Virus record (IMG/VR): IMGVR_UViG_3300023096_000001
Coordinates: 32,244 to 96,243 of that record
Strand: one strand, 5' to 3'
Source of the DNA: a virus
DNA: 64,000 bases
This document shows positions 7,364-15,800 of this stretch, one piece after another. The notes under the pieces were generated by a model. It ran no database searches, was not told the DNA's origin, and was given only the letters and a program-made list of their open reading frames with translations. Position numbers and translations under genes: made by a program. The stretch's first letter is position 1. Each line of letters begins with the position of its first letter.

Positions 7364-7400
7364 AAAAAAAGCCCATTCAAAGGTGCATCTTCAAATGGGC
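7364..7400 (-). terminator. intrinsic terminator (leftward)
   Basis: GCCCATT at the 5' side pairs with AATGGGC at the 3' side, extended inward by two G-U and two A-U pairs to 11 bp around an 8-base loop; T7 follows at 7370-7364. No gene reads into it from the right, which is why it points to a non-coding transcript. Confidence 0.65.
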
Positions 7401-7450
7401 GTGCTATAGGTCTGAACCGAAGCGCAATATTTATCTATCGAGATGCACCA
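7364..7450 (-). ncRNA. candidate structured leftward RNA (attenuator or small RNA)
   Basis: Reading leftward, the RNA would begin near 7450 with GGTGCATCT (7449-7441), continue through a 40-base segment with a short GGT/ACC hairpin, and end in an 11-bp hairpin (7400-7371) followed by seven T. The hairpin's 8-base loop, GATGCACC, is exactly complementary to the 5' end. The stem is complete only on this strand, because two inner pairs are G-U when transcribed leftward and mismatches the other way. This geometry fits a pseudoknot or a terminator/antiterminator switch. The nearest downstream gene starts 426 bases away, so a free small RNA is also possible. Confidence 0.45.
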
Positions 7451-7451
7451 A

Positions 7452-7484
7452 GAATGATAAATACTGATAGAACAAACTTACAAA
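7452..7484 (-). promoter_or_regulatory. possible promoter of the leftward RNA
   Basis: TTTG (7484-7481) and TATCATTC (7459-7452) are separated by 21 bases, the normal spacing for the Bacteroidota -33/-7 pair. The -7 box differs from TAnnTTTG at two positions. The predicted start falls at the first bases of GGTGCATCT. Confidence 0.3.
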
Positions 7485-7566
7485 CAGAAATATTCCCTTG
7501 CAAGTATTTTAAATAATTTTTCTGTAATATTGTGTAATAAAACTTTTTAACCTACTACTGTATTCC

Positions 7567-10116
7567 ATGCAATTCGATCAGCAAGACTTTTATGACGAAC
7601 TAACGCAGATCAAGATTACCGACGACGGGACGTTCCCTGGCAAGCGTAAACGCGTTCTGGATGCACCTTTGCTGGTATGGAAGCCGGAATACGAAAAAGA
7701 CGACACGCTGTTTCTGAACCAGATTCAGCAGATCAGCGACACGATGCTGTTTAACGAGTCGGGTATCTACGACGATGACAACCCGAACACACCCCATCTT
7801 TTTGATGTCGCCAAGGGAAAGATCAACCCGAAGGATTATATCGCCGCAGAGATGGCGTATGGGTATAAGGGGTTAACCCCGGTCCGTGACAATCACTTCT
7901 TTTACTCTGCAAAATCGCACACGTTAGGCGAGATCGTGAAGCAGCCGTTTAAATATACCGTGCGCAACATTAGCATGGAGTTTACCGACAAAAAGCTCCG
8001 TGAAGACAGAAAGAATGCAAAGGCGCTGATGAAAACGATGCTTGCGCAGCAGCTTGCTTCAGAGGATGGCGTGAATGCAGAATTTCTGGCAGATAAAAAT
8101 ATCAGTTTAGCTGCTCCGGTCGATGAGCTTTTAGGCAGACTCTTCCCGAGGGAAAAAATGGAGCTTATCCTTTTTAAGCTTTTGGGGCATATCGATAACG
8201 AGCAAAACCTTTTGATGTTGGCTCGGGACTGTTTCGATAATAAGTTTGACATCAATTCGGAATTCGCCTTTGTAGATGTAGTGAATGGAGAGGTGGTTGT
8301 AAAGCACGTACACCCTTCGAACGTGCGTATGCTAGCGAAAAGAGGGGTGAGAACCTTCGAAGACCCAGGAGTCAATGCAGTGAGTGTGCTGGATTACTTA
8401 ACCATGACCGAGATCATGGATGAATATGGGGAGGCGCTGGACACAGGCACCGGTGCTAGAGGACTGTTAGAAGCCGCGAAAAAACTAAGCAAAGGCGAGA
8501 CATTCAATTACGACCCTGCTAGGCCCTACTTCTCCGAATATTACCGCACCAATATTTTAACCTCCGTAGCGCATGACTTTAATCAGGGCGATCCTAAATT
8601 CGGCAGAGCTGACTACTTCAACAATATCTTTTATCCATTTCGCAAAGGCGCTTATTCTTTAACGAATACCATCTTAAAACAGCGCATGTTTTTCAAGGTT
8701 GCTGTGCCGAAGCGTTATCTGGTGGAGATCAATGGTAAAGCGACAACCGCAAAAGAAGTAGAAAAATGGCGCAAAAGCATTGATGACGACCGCAGTATGC
8801 AGGTGGAGTTTATCGAGCTGGATCCGAACCAGAAACCGCCCAAAGGGTATACAGAGGACAAACACAAGCAGGAGGTCTGGGAGGCTACGCGTATTGGGCA
8901 TGGCACTCTTTTGAATGTGGGCCGGTATAAGTATGCTGCGGAGAAGAAAAGCAAAGAGCGGTATGTAGGCTATCCGATCATTGGTCAGATCAGCCGGGAA
9001 AAATCTTTGGTACTGGTGGGTGAGAATGTTGCCCGCATGGTGAACACCATTTACAACCGTATTGAAGAGATTATCAACCTTTCGGGGCTCAGCACAGCGC
9101 TTTTAATTGATGAAGCGATCATTGGCTCAGGGCATGCGAAAGACGCCATATACAGCGCAAAAAAGGCCGGCATCTTGATGTACAATTCCTCGAAGATGGT
9201 GGGCGCAAACCCTTTCACGCAAAAGCATTTGACGATGCTGGAGATGGGAAACCACATCGCAGAGGTAAACAACATGTTCTTTTTGATTGGCACACTGACG
9301 GAAGGCTACAACCGGATCATTGGCACAAGTGAGCAGGTGCAAGGAATCTCTAAACCGTATGAGTCAGGGGCGAAACAGCAGATGAATGTGGCCGCTCAGA
9401 GTCAATTGAAGGTAGAGAAATTCTATGAGCACAATCTTTTCATGAACCAAGTGCTTCAAAGAACTGGTGACGTAGCGAAGTTTGTTTACTCCCGCGAAGG
9501 GTATATCAATGTGGCTTTAACCGATGGCGAGCGTGAGTTTTTAAAGTTGAGCAAAGACTTGCATTTGGCAGATTTTGATATTAAATTAGAGTCTGGTGCG
9601 GCACTGAAAGACAAGAAGGCTATCCTTGATTCTGCCGTGATGCAGGTGCTTTCTTCGGGCGGTATTGACATGCTGGAACCTTTGATCAATATCCTGTACA
9701 CAGAAAACCCGGCAGAGGCGCTGTCTATTTTGAGAAAAGCAAAAGAGGATTTACAGGCAGCAGGTCAGGCTCAACAGCAACAAGCGGCGCAGGCGCAGCA
9801 AATCCAAGCACAGGTCCAACAGGAGAAAAATCAGGTTCCGGTACAGGTAGCACAAGTAAACGCACAATCCGCAGACAATGTGCAGCGCTTAAAGTCCGAA
9901 GAACAGCGTTTGCGTGAAGATGCTAAAGGTGATCTTAATGACATCAACAACAGTAATAAAGTGCAGGATAGACTGCTTGAGCATGAGCTGCAAGGGGATG
10001 ACCGTCAAAGACAGGCTTCTTTGGAGGCGCAGTTAGAGCAGCTTCGTGCCGAGAACGAGATGCTTAAAAATATGAGCACACAGCCGCGGCAAAATAGTCC
10101 AGAACCACCACAATAA
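7567..10116 (+). CDS. portal protein
   Basis: 849 residues, first gene of the rightward late block. The central region around residues 225-300 (FAFVDVVNGEVVVKHVHPSNVRMLA, then DYLTMTEIMDEYGEAL) follows the pattern of crAss-like and related podovirus portals: a strand pair, a 'P-x-N' turn, then a helix with a Tyr-Gly. Later helices (residues 480-620) would form stem and crown. From about residue 715 the C-terminus is Gln/Ala-rich and coiled-coil-like, ending in a disordered Pro tail, often seen in portals with a long barrel. Length (about 850) is within the range for this group. The portal is the DNA gate of the capsid. Identification is by pattern, not by search. Confidence 0.75.
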   Translation: MQFDQQDFYDELTQIKITDDGTFPGKRKRVLDAPLLVWKPEYEKDDTLFLNQIQQISDTMLFNESGIYDDDNPNTPHLFDVAKGKINPKDYIAAEMAYGYKGLTPVRDNHFFYSAKSHTLGEIVKQPFKYTVRNISMEFTDKKLREDRKNAKALMKTMLAQQLASEDGVNAEFLADKNISLAAPVDELLGRLFPREKMELILFKLLGHIDNEQNLLMLARDCFDNKFDINSEFAFVDVVNGEVVVKHVHPSNVRMLAKRGVRTFEDPGVNAVSVLDYLTMTEIMDEYGEALDTGTGARGLLEAAKKLSKGETFNYDPARPYFSEYYRTNILTSVAHDFNQGDPKFGRADYFNNIFYPFRKGAYSLTNTILKQRMFFKVAVPKRYLVEINGKATTAKEVEKWRKSIDDDRSMQVEFIELDPNQKPPKGYTEDKHKQEVWEATRIGHGTLLNVGRYKYAAEKKSKERYVGYPIIGQISREKSLVLVGENVARMVNTIYNRIEEIINLSGLSTALLIDEAIIGSGHAKDAIYSAKKAGILMYNSSKMVGANPFTQKHLTMLEMGNHIAEVNNMFFLIGTLTEGYNRIIGTSEQVQGISKPYESGAKQQMNVAAQSQLKVEKFYEHNLFMNQVLQRTGDVAKFVYSREGYINVALTDGEREFLKLSKDLHLADFDIKLESGAALKDKKAILDSAVMQVLSSGGIDMLEPLINILYTENPAEALSILRKAKEDLQAAGQAQQQQAAQAQQIQAQVQQEKNQVPVQVAQVNAQSADNVQRLKSEEQRLREDAKGDLNDINNSNKVQDRLLEHELQGDDRQRQASLEAQLEQLRAENEMLKNMSTQPRQNSPEPPQ
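10102..10108 (+). promoter_or_regulatory. GAACCAC copy at the end of the portal gene
   Basis: CAGAACCACCACAATAA forms the last codons of the portal gene and ends 19 bases before ATG 10128. It may be a leader motif that doubles as coding sequence, or chance. Confidence 0.25.
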
Positions 10117-10127
10117 CGCGATAACCC

Positions 10128-10286
10128 ATGGCAAAAGGATACAAAAGATTCACGGCTAAACACGGACAAAAGCGCCCGGAGAAGCCTTTGGAAGAAACGC
10201 CTGAAAAGGATGTTTTTGATAGTATCTCTGAAAAGCAGAATGCTAAAGGAATTGAGGACTTTTTCGAACCAACTAAAAATTATTGA
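10128..10286 (+). CDS. small basic protein (52 aa)
   Basis: ATG 10128 to TGA 10286 encodes MAKGYKRFTAKHGQKRPEKP... ending DFFEPTKNY. The N-terminal half is strongly basic, the C-terminal half acidic and helical. It fills the gap between the portal and the next gene exactly (2 bases before ATG 10289), which supports its reality. Possibly a minor virion component or an internal DNA-contacting peptide; no family recognised. Confidence 0.6.
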   Translation: MAKGYKRFTAKHGQKRPEKPLEETPEKDVFDSISEKQNAKGIEDFFEPTKNY

Positions 10287-10288
10287 CC

Positions 10289-10933
10289 ATGACGGTTCAC
10301 ATCGACCCTCTTACTGGACAACCTCTTTTCATTATGGATCAAATCATGATGATTGAAGTGTTCAGAAATATTTATGAAGAGTTCGGAATTCATGGCATTT
10401 ATTATTGCGTATTCTTTGGCTGGGCAGCAAGTCCCTATGCTTCGATCACAAACATTCAAGAGAAACACGAACTCGTGAGCGATGAAGTAAATAACTCTAA
10501 ATACTATGATCCTGTAACAAAAACAGATGAGAGGCGTTCTAAAAGAGCTGTGCCTTGTCCATTGCCTCCTACACCTTTGGTGATCGGGTCTAATAATAAG
10601 CCCATTCCGAAGTCGGATCGAGAAAAGAAAGAAGATGAACGCATTGCGATGATTATAAAAGGCTGTAACCGGGTGAATAAGCTCGCTAGGGTGCCGGTCT
10701 TAGAAAGTAAGATTCAATACATGGCAATTATTGACCGCATCTGGGACGGCTTAAAACAGCCCTTTGACGGAAGAGACCTTGCAAAAGCTAAAGACGGAGC
10801 AGCTCTTCAAAAGCTTCTTTTAGGAAACAGAAAGGATGCAGAAAATAACCTTGAAGATGTACTACGTCAAGAAAGAGAAATACTCACGAAAGCCGACACC
10901 ATGGCTTCTTTAAACGACTTTTGGTTGAGCTGA
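10289..10933 (+). CDS. unknown protein downstream of portal
   Basis: 214 residues from ATG 10289; an earlier TTG at 10283 overlaps the previous gene and is less likely. The N-terminus has a hydrophobic, aromatic segment (residues 25-50, IYEEFGIHGIYYCVFFGWAA), followed by a Pro-rich linker (CPLPPTPLVIG) and a charged helical C-terminal half. Its stop TGA overlaps the next start as TGATG. The position between portal and adaptor-type genes suggests a head-tail joining or internal role. Confidence 0.6.
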   Translation: MTVHIDPLTGQPLFIMDQIMMIEVFRNIYEEFGIHGIYYCVFFGWAASPYASITNIQEKHELVSDEVNNSKYYDPVTKTDERRSKRAVPCPLPPTPLVIGSNNKPIPKSDREKKEDERIAMIIKGCNRVNKLARVPVLESKIQYMAIIDRIWDGLKQPFDGRDLAKAKDGAALQKLLLGNRKDAENNLEDVLRQEREILTKADTMASLNDFWLS

Positions 10934-11652
10934 TGGCATCATTTAAATTTCCGAAAACAAATCCTGAATCGATACGCGGTATGGCGTATGCAATCCGAAA
11001 CGAAATCTCGGGCGGAATTGCTGTGGATGACAACCGCTTTTCGATACGTCAGATCGAGATGGAGATACGCCATACAGCAGCACTCCTTCAAAAACAGGAG
11101 GACTTGGCGAATGAGGCGCTTGGAATATTACCTTCCGAAGCACGTGCGACGCCTTATCCTTGCATTCCGATGATTGACAGCAAGCAATTCAAATGCAAGT
11201 GTACGAAGTCGGGAGGACGGTTTAAAGAGGCATCCATTCCGAAAATGTATGACTGGAGAGGACATTCCTTGATTTACTATGTAGGAAATACAGACCTTGA
11301 TATGGAATTTGTTCCATTAACAAGTATCTTTGAGATCAACGCATTAGGAGAGGATCTTAATAAGCCTACTTACTTTATTCTGGGACAGAAAATATTTGTA
11401 TCGCTTCCGAAAAAGTATGCCTTGATGTGTGAGATCACTGTAATAGGTGTGCCGGAAGATCCGACTGCAACGAGTGGCAAATGTTTCGATGTATGGAATA
11501 TCGCCTGGAATGCGCCGGGTCACATCAAGGCTCTGACAAAGGAGCGTGTAATGCAGACGATGGGAAGTACATTCCTTCAGACGGGTCAGTCAAGAGATAT
11601 TCGCAACAATGGACAGGCAGGAAATCAAGTAGTCACAACACAAACCGCATAG
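10933..11652 (+). CDS. probable head-tail connector/ring protein
   Basis: 239 residues from ATG 10933 (TGATG overlap with the previous stop). N-terminal helices (ESIRGMAYAIRNEISGGIAVDDNRFSIRQIEMEIRHT in pieces) match the layout of structural proteins found next to crAss-like portals: an amphipathic helix, 'DD..FS.RQI', and a following helix. The middle contains CKCTKSGG and beta strands (YFILGQKIFVSLPKKY), and the C-terminus is Gln/Asn-rich and flexible. I infer a ring protein of the neck; the exact role is uncertain. Confidence 0.6.
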   Translation: MASFKFPKTNPESIRGMAYAIRNEISGGIAVDDNRFSIRQIEMEIRHTAALLQKQEDLANEALGILPSEARATPYPCIPMIDSKQFKCKCTKSGGRFKEASIPKMYDWRGHSLIYYVGNTDLDMEFVPLTSIFEINALGEDLNKPTYFILGQKIFVSLPKKYALMCEITVIGVPEDPTATSGKCFDVWNIAWNAPGHIKALTKERVMQTMGSTFLQTGQSRDIRNNGQAGNQVVTTQTA

Positions 11653-11677
11653 AGATGAAATCTTTTAAAGATATTAT

Positions 11678-11884
11678 ATGGTAGTTGCAGAAGCAGTAAG
11701 GCTTTTACAAGAGATGCCTCAGCATTTAGAGCTTCTTTTGGATTGCTCTAGAGGTGGCGATAAGGGATTTGTATTCAAGCAACCTGAAAATATTGATGTT
11801 GTTCAAGACCCAACGGATGATAACCGTGAATTTGTTTTGATTGGCACATTCGGAGAAAAACCTGATTTGGATAATTTAAATTAA
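11678..11884 (+). CDS. unknown small protein (68 aa)
   Basis: 68 residues: a helix (EAVRLLQEMPQHLELLLDC) then a charged beta-type region ending FGEKPDLDNLN. It lies 25 bases after the ring-type gene and 11 bases before the next. No family recognised. Confidence 0.6.
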   Translation: MVVAEAVRLLQEMPQHLELLLDCSRGGDKGFVFKQPENIDVVQDPTDDNREFVLIGTFGEKPDLDNLN

Positions 11885-11886
11885 AC

Positions 11887-11893
11887 GAACCAC
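11887..11893 (+). promoter_or_regulatory. GAACCAC leader motif
   Basis: TTAAACGAACCACCTATG: two bases from ATG 11896, overlapping nothing coding. Confidence 0.45.
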
Positions 11894-11895
11894 CT

Positions 11896-12177
11896 ATGAA
11901 ACGATTAGATTTTTTAAAGTCCTTGATAGGCATTCCTGTTGCAGCTAAAGTTTTAACCCAACCTGAAGAGGTTGACATGAAAAAGATTTTGCGTCAGGCG
12001 AAGAAAGCTGAGATTGTATTCTATACGCCAATTTCTAGTGAAGGATCTCACTTTGAGGTATTACCTAATGGTAATGTAAGGTTAAGTATTCCTAACGTGC
12101 TGAATCAAGATCAGGGAAGATATATTGAATGTATCGATGAAAGCGGTATCGTGCCGCCACAAACAATAAAGCTTTGA
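11896..12177 (+). CDS. small protein with Tat-like N-terminus and VLPNGNVRL motif
   Basis: 93 residues. The first 20 (MKRLDFLKSLIGIPVAAKVL) resemble a twin-arginine signal, with KR in place of RR, then DFLK and a hydrophobic stretch. The C-terminal part holds FEVLPNGNVRLSIP, nearly the same as FQVLPNGNVRLDMP in the 41387-42160 protein, so the two share a short structural unit. The stop overlaps the next gene's TTG start (TTGA). Whether the N-terminus is a true signal or a virion-anchoring helix cannot be decided here. Confidence 0.6.
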   Translation: MKRLDFLKSLIGIPVAAKVLTQPEEVDMKKILRQAKKAEIVFYTPISSEGSHFEVLPNGNVRLSIPNVLNQDQGRYIECIDESGIVPPQTIKL

Positions 12178-12809
12178 AAACATACAGCCTTGAATATTTG
12201 ATGTCTCAGGTGAATAAAACCATCATGGCGCCTTCGCCGGAGTCTATCCGTATCGGGGTGATGACAGGGGTGCGTCAAGTATTCAGAAAGATTGGCATTC
12301 ATTTGGTTTGCGGATTCAACCCCGACGAAGAAATTCAGATTACCGAAAATAAATTCAGAATACCGGATAAGGTAATCTCCATTGAGAATGTGTTCGATTC
12401 GCCTCATCAATGGGAGCACTATCAATCCTATCATACGTTAGGCACGCGTTCTCGGGATCATGACGGATATAAGGTCAATGCCGGATTGTACACCGGGAAA
12501 AGGCTTGCTTACAGGGAGACCCCTTTAGAGCTTTACTTCCCGAACCTCAGACAAGGGACTGCTTACATGGCGTGTCATTATTTGTATGAAGACCAAGACG
12601 GAGAAATCATGATCCCGGAGATTGTGTACATGGCATGTCTTCAATATTGCAGCTATTTACTGCTGGATATGAGTAACAACCCGCGTAATCCGAAGTGGCA
12701 AGAAAGGTTGATTATGAAGCAAAATGCAGATCAGGCGATTCTTGAAGCGAGAGGCGACATTAATCAAACAAAGACAAGCGATCACAAAACAGCACGATTT
12801 TTAAGATAA
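12174..12809 (+). CDS. probable tail/neck adaptor protein
   Basis: 211 residues if translation starts at TTG 12174 (TTGA overlap with the previous stop); ATG 12201 would give 202. N-terminal helix with 'MSQVNKTIMAPSPESIRIGVMTGVRQVFRKIGIHL', a central beta region (FRIPDKVISIENVF), and a C-terminal helical part with 'NPRNPKWQERLIMKQNADQAILEARGD'. Adaptor-type proteins (T7 gp11-like) have this helix-beta-helix organisation, and its position directly before the nozzle-type gene matches the tail tubular A/B order. Identification is by pattern. Confidence 0.55.
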   Translation: MKTYSLEYLMSQVNKTIMAPSPESIRIGVMTGVRQVFRKIGIHLVCGFNPDEEIQITENKFRIPDKVISIENVFDSPHQWEHYQSYHTLGTRSRDHDGYKVNAGLYTGKRLAYRETPLELYFPNLRQGTAYMACHYLYEDQDGEIMIPEIVYMACLQYCSYLLLDMSNNPRNPKWQERLIMKQNADQAILEARGDINQTKTSDHKTARFLR

Positions 12810-12812
12810 TTA

Positions 12813-15800
12813 ATGGCATCATCGCAAACCTTTACGAATACATTTGTCGGCGGCATGATCTCTACGATCGATCCGCACGAGCAGCCTAATTCCACTTACC
12901 GTTATGCCATCGGAGGAAGGCTGAGTTATAATCGCACGGATGATCCCAATCAGACTTTAGATGAGAATGTAAAAAATGGAAAGACACGCGCGTTTAGCAA
13001 TGCAAAAGGAAATTCTTTTTCGTTTACACTGTGTCAGGGCTATCAACCCATCGGTAGTGTAGAAACGACAAAAGGCGCTGTCATTTTTTCAACTAACGGG
13101 ACCAACTCTGAGATCGGGTTTTTAACGGTCAATGACAATATTTACAAAGAAGGATACGCGAAATACATCACGCTTTACAACGACAGATCCGATCCAAATG
13201 CGGATTTTTTGCATTTTAACATCGATAAGTACATCCACGGATTTAGCGTTTACGAAAACGAGTTTATCGAACGGGTGTACTGGGTAGACGGATACAACCA
13301 AAAGAGGGTAATTAATTTACCGTTATTCTATAAAGAAGACGGCTCAACGTGGCATAACCAAGGCAGTTGTACTTCAACCTCAAATTATCCAAAGTATTTG
13401 AGTGCGCATGCAATGGACGACCGGATGGATTTAACTTTCCCAAAGGTTAAATTTTGGAAGCGTATTCCTGGAAGATTAAAGAGCGGGCAGTATCAGGTGG
13501 CTGTGCAGTATGTCAGCAAGACAGGGCACACTAGCGTTTGGAGTACATTGACAAGACCTGTATGGGTAACAACGGCAAAATTGGATGGGAACATCACTAT
13601 TGCGGATACAACCTATCAAAATGCCTATAAAGCGAATCATCACAACCGGTTTATGTCTGTCTCGAATGTGATGACCGAAGAAGGTCTTGCATTCACGATA
13701 GAGCAGATCGATCCACGCTGGGATCAAATCAGGGTGTGTTATTCTTACAGCGTATCGCCGGATGCTTTTCAGGAAGCGAATGTATTCAGAACCTATGATA
13801 TTACCAATACGACACTTGTTTTAGAGCTAAATTCTCATACAGGTGTAGGCTTGTCTTTGGACGAATTAAATCAGCGCTTTGAAACGGTCTTGGTGACAGG
13901 GGCCACTGCGCAGCAGGAATCCCGTTCGTGGGATGCTGATCTAGAGACGTTACCTGATTTAACGCTGGACTTGAGAAGTGTGAAGGTAGATGCTACTTTT
14001 CGGTATTACAAGCCAGACCACACCTTAGATCAAGAGTTTGCTCCGTTATTTAACCCGGTCTCAGGACGCAATGACAATGATCCGTTGACAAATACCGCTC
14101 CAACAAATAAAACCATTAAGACGGTTAATTTTACAGGAGATGAAGAGACGTATGCGATTGTCGATGATTATGAGTCTTACAAGGGACAACTTTTTAGTCA
14201 CTTGTTTAAGGGGTATTTCCGAGGGGAGACGTATGCTTGGGCGGTTGTGTTGATAGATCGAAAGGGAAACCCATTGTTCGCACAGCATATTACAGACCAA
14301 ACATTTCACAATCAATTCGACACAAAAGATGCCGATGGGAATCCGATCGATTATACGCTCAGCCGACAAAACAATGACGGGTCGTATGATCTACGGGTAA
14401 TGGGGGCAAAATTCTCCAATCTGAGAATCCCGCATAGTGTGATGTACGATAAGTTTGGCAAGCTAAATGTGAGCGGGTTTAGTATTGTCAGAACGAAGCG
14501 CATTGAAAGAGTTGCCAATCAAGGGGTGCTGATCAATTGTTATACAACTACCAATGGTACTACAGATACGGATAATGACCGATGGGTTCAACCTCACTTG
14601 TTTGTTTCCAATCAGTATATGCCTGAATATTGGCCGGGGCAAGTACCTAACAGCCATTTGTATTCGGGCGCAGTGGGATCTAATTATGAGAAGAAAGGGA
14701 ATGATGATGCTGAGGAAGGTGGCTTGAATGCCAGTCATTACTTCAACTATTATTCTCCTGACATTCTAATAGAAGGAAAACTTCCCGAGAATTATTTATC
14801 AGGGGAAATGCAGATGATTGGATTTGGTCATGCAGCCCGCGTTGAAAAAACACCGATTACGGGTAGAAAAAATCATCCTTATACAAAGAATTACCGGTCA
14901 CTTCCTTTGGAGTGGCCTATATACAATAATCTGTTAAAATACGGTCGCCCAAAACTGGGAGACAAGTCGAGAATAAAATTTGCGACCTTGCATACGCTGG
15001 GAAAGTTTGGTATTTACAAAGGAGATACGATACCATTCGACCCAGAGACTTCCGATATTTACGACTTCCGTGCAAACACCTGGGCCACTTTGTTATGGCA
15101 GGGGTATTTTAGCAATGACGGCTCGGGCACCCTGGTTGATTTTGAAGATGTTAATCCTGACAGCCCTTTTAGTGCTTCTCTCATGCCCAATGCGGTAATT
15201 ATGAAGTTATCTGACTTTGAGGCCGTGGATGTGATCGAGAGCCTTCAGTTGAAGTCTACGTACCGGACTTCCAACATGGTTGTTACGCCTGATAATTATT
15301 ATACGGCGGATAATACCAGTTCACTGGATGCCCGCAGGTATTTTTCTACGGGGCATTATCAGCCAATCACGCAGGCTGTCCTTGATAAGGTTAAAAAGAA
15401 CCTGGATGATCAGGGACAGATTATAGACTATCAATTCGATGGCATAGAGGTTTTCGGAGGCGACTGTTATAATAATTTATTCGACTTTACGAGACTTGTT
15501 GCAGAGTACAGTGATTGCAATAAATTTAATGGAAAATACCCTTCGTATTCTGTTTCAAATATTATTCCAAACGAAAGTAAGTACAATATTGCTTTGCTTG
15601 CGGGAAGAAGATTTGCTGCGAATGCGGTTTACCCACAGGATGTGGCGTGCGAGAATCAGGACTTACAATTATCGAACGGGATATCCGCTGATCAACCGGC
15701 AGATTGGAATTATAACGAAGTGCTTCTCTTGGAAGAAAATGCTCAGTTTTTCCTTCCAAAGCCAACGGAGCTAAAGATTGTCACCAAACAGCCCAATGTA

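Larger units (their letters stand above)
6939..7566. other. divergent non-coding region between the leftward and rightward blocks
   Basis: 628 bases with no frame I would accept as a gene. From left to right: the leader of the 6603-6938 gene; a leftward -7-type box (7017-7024); an imperfect hairpin around 7102-7129 (GGAGAAAC/GTTTCC with an inner ACC/GGT); a C-rich stretch near 7209; a candidate leftward RNA with terminator (7364-7450) and its promoter (7452-7484); and an AT-rich approach to the portal start. The size and structure suggest it holds the main transcription control for both directions. Confidence 0.6.

Noticed and set aside
7385-7450. tRNA-like element: GCATCTT pairs with GAGATGC followed by ACCA
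   Set aside because: The element is only 66 bases, has no T-arm with GTTC, and no D-arm or anticodon arm of normal size. The complementarity is better explained by the leftward hairpin-loop structure.
15661-15675. TTGTAAGTCC on the - strand inside the nozzle gene, similar to the late 12-mer
   Set aside because: No TAnnTTT box at the right distance and no - strand gene downstream; probably chance.
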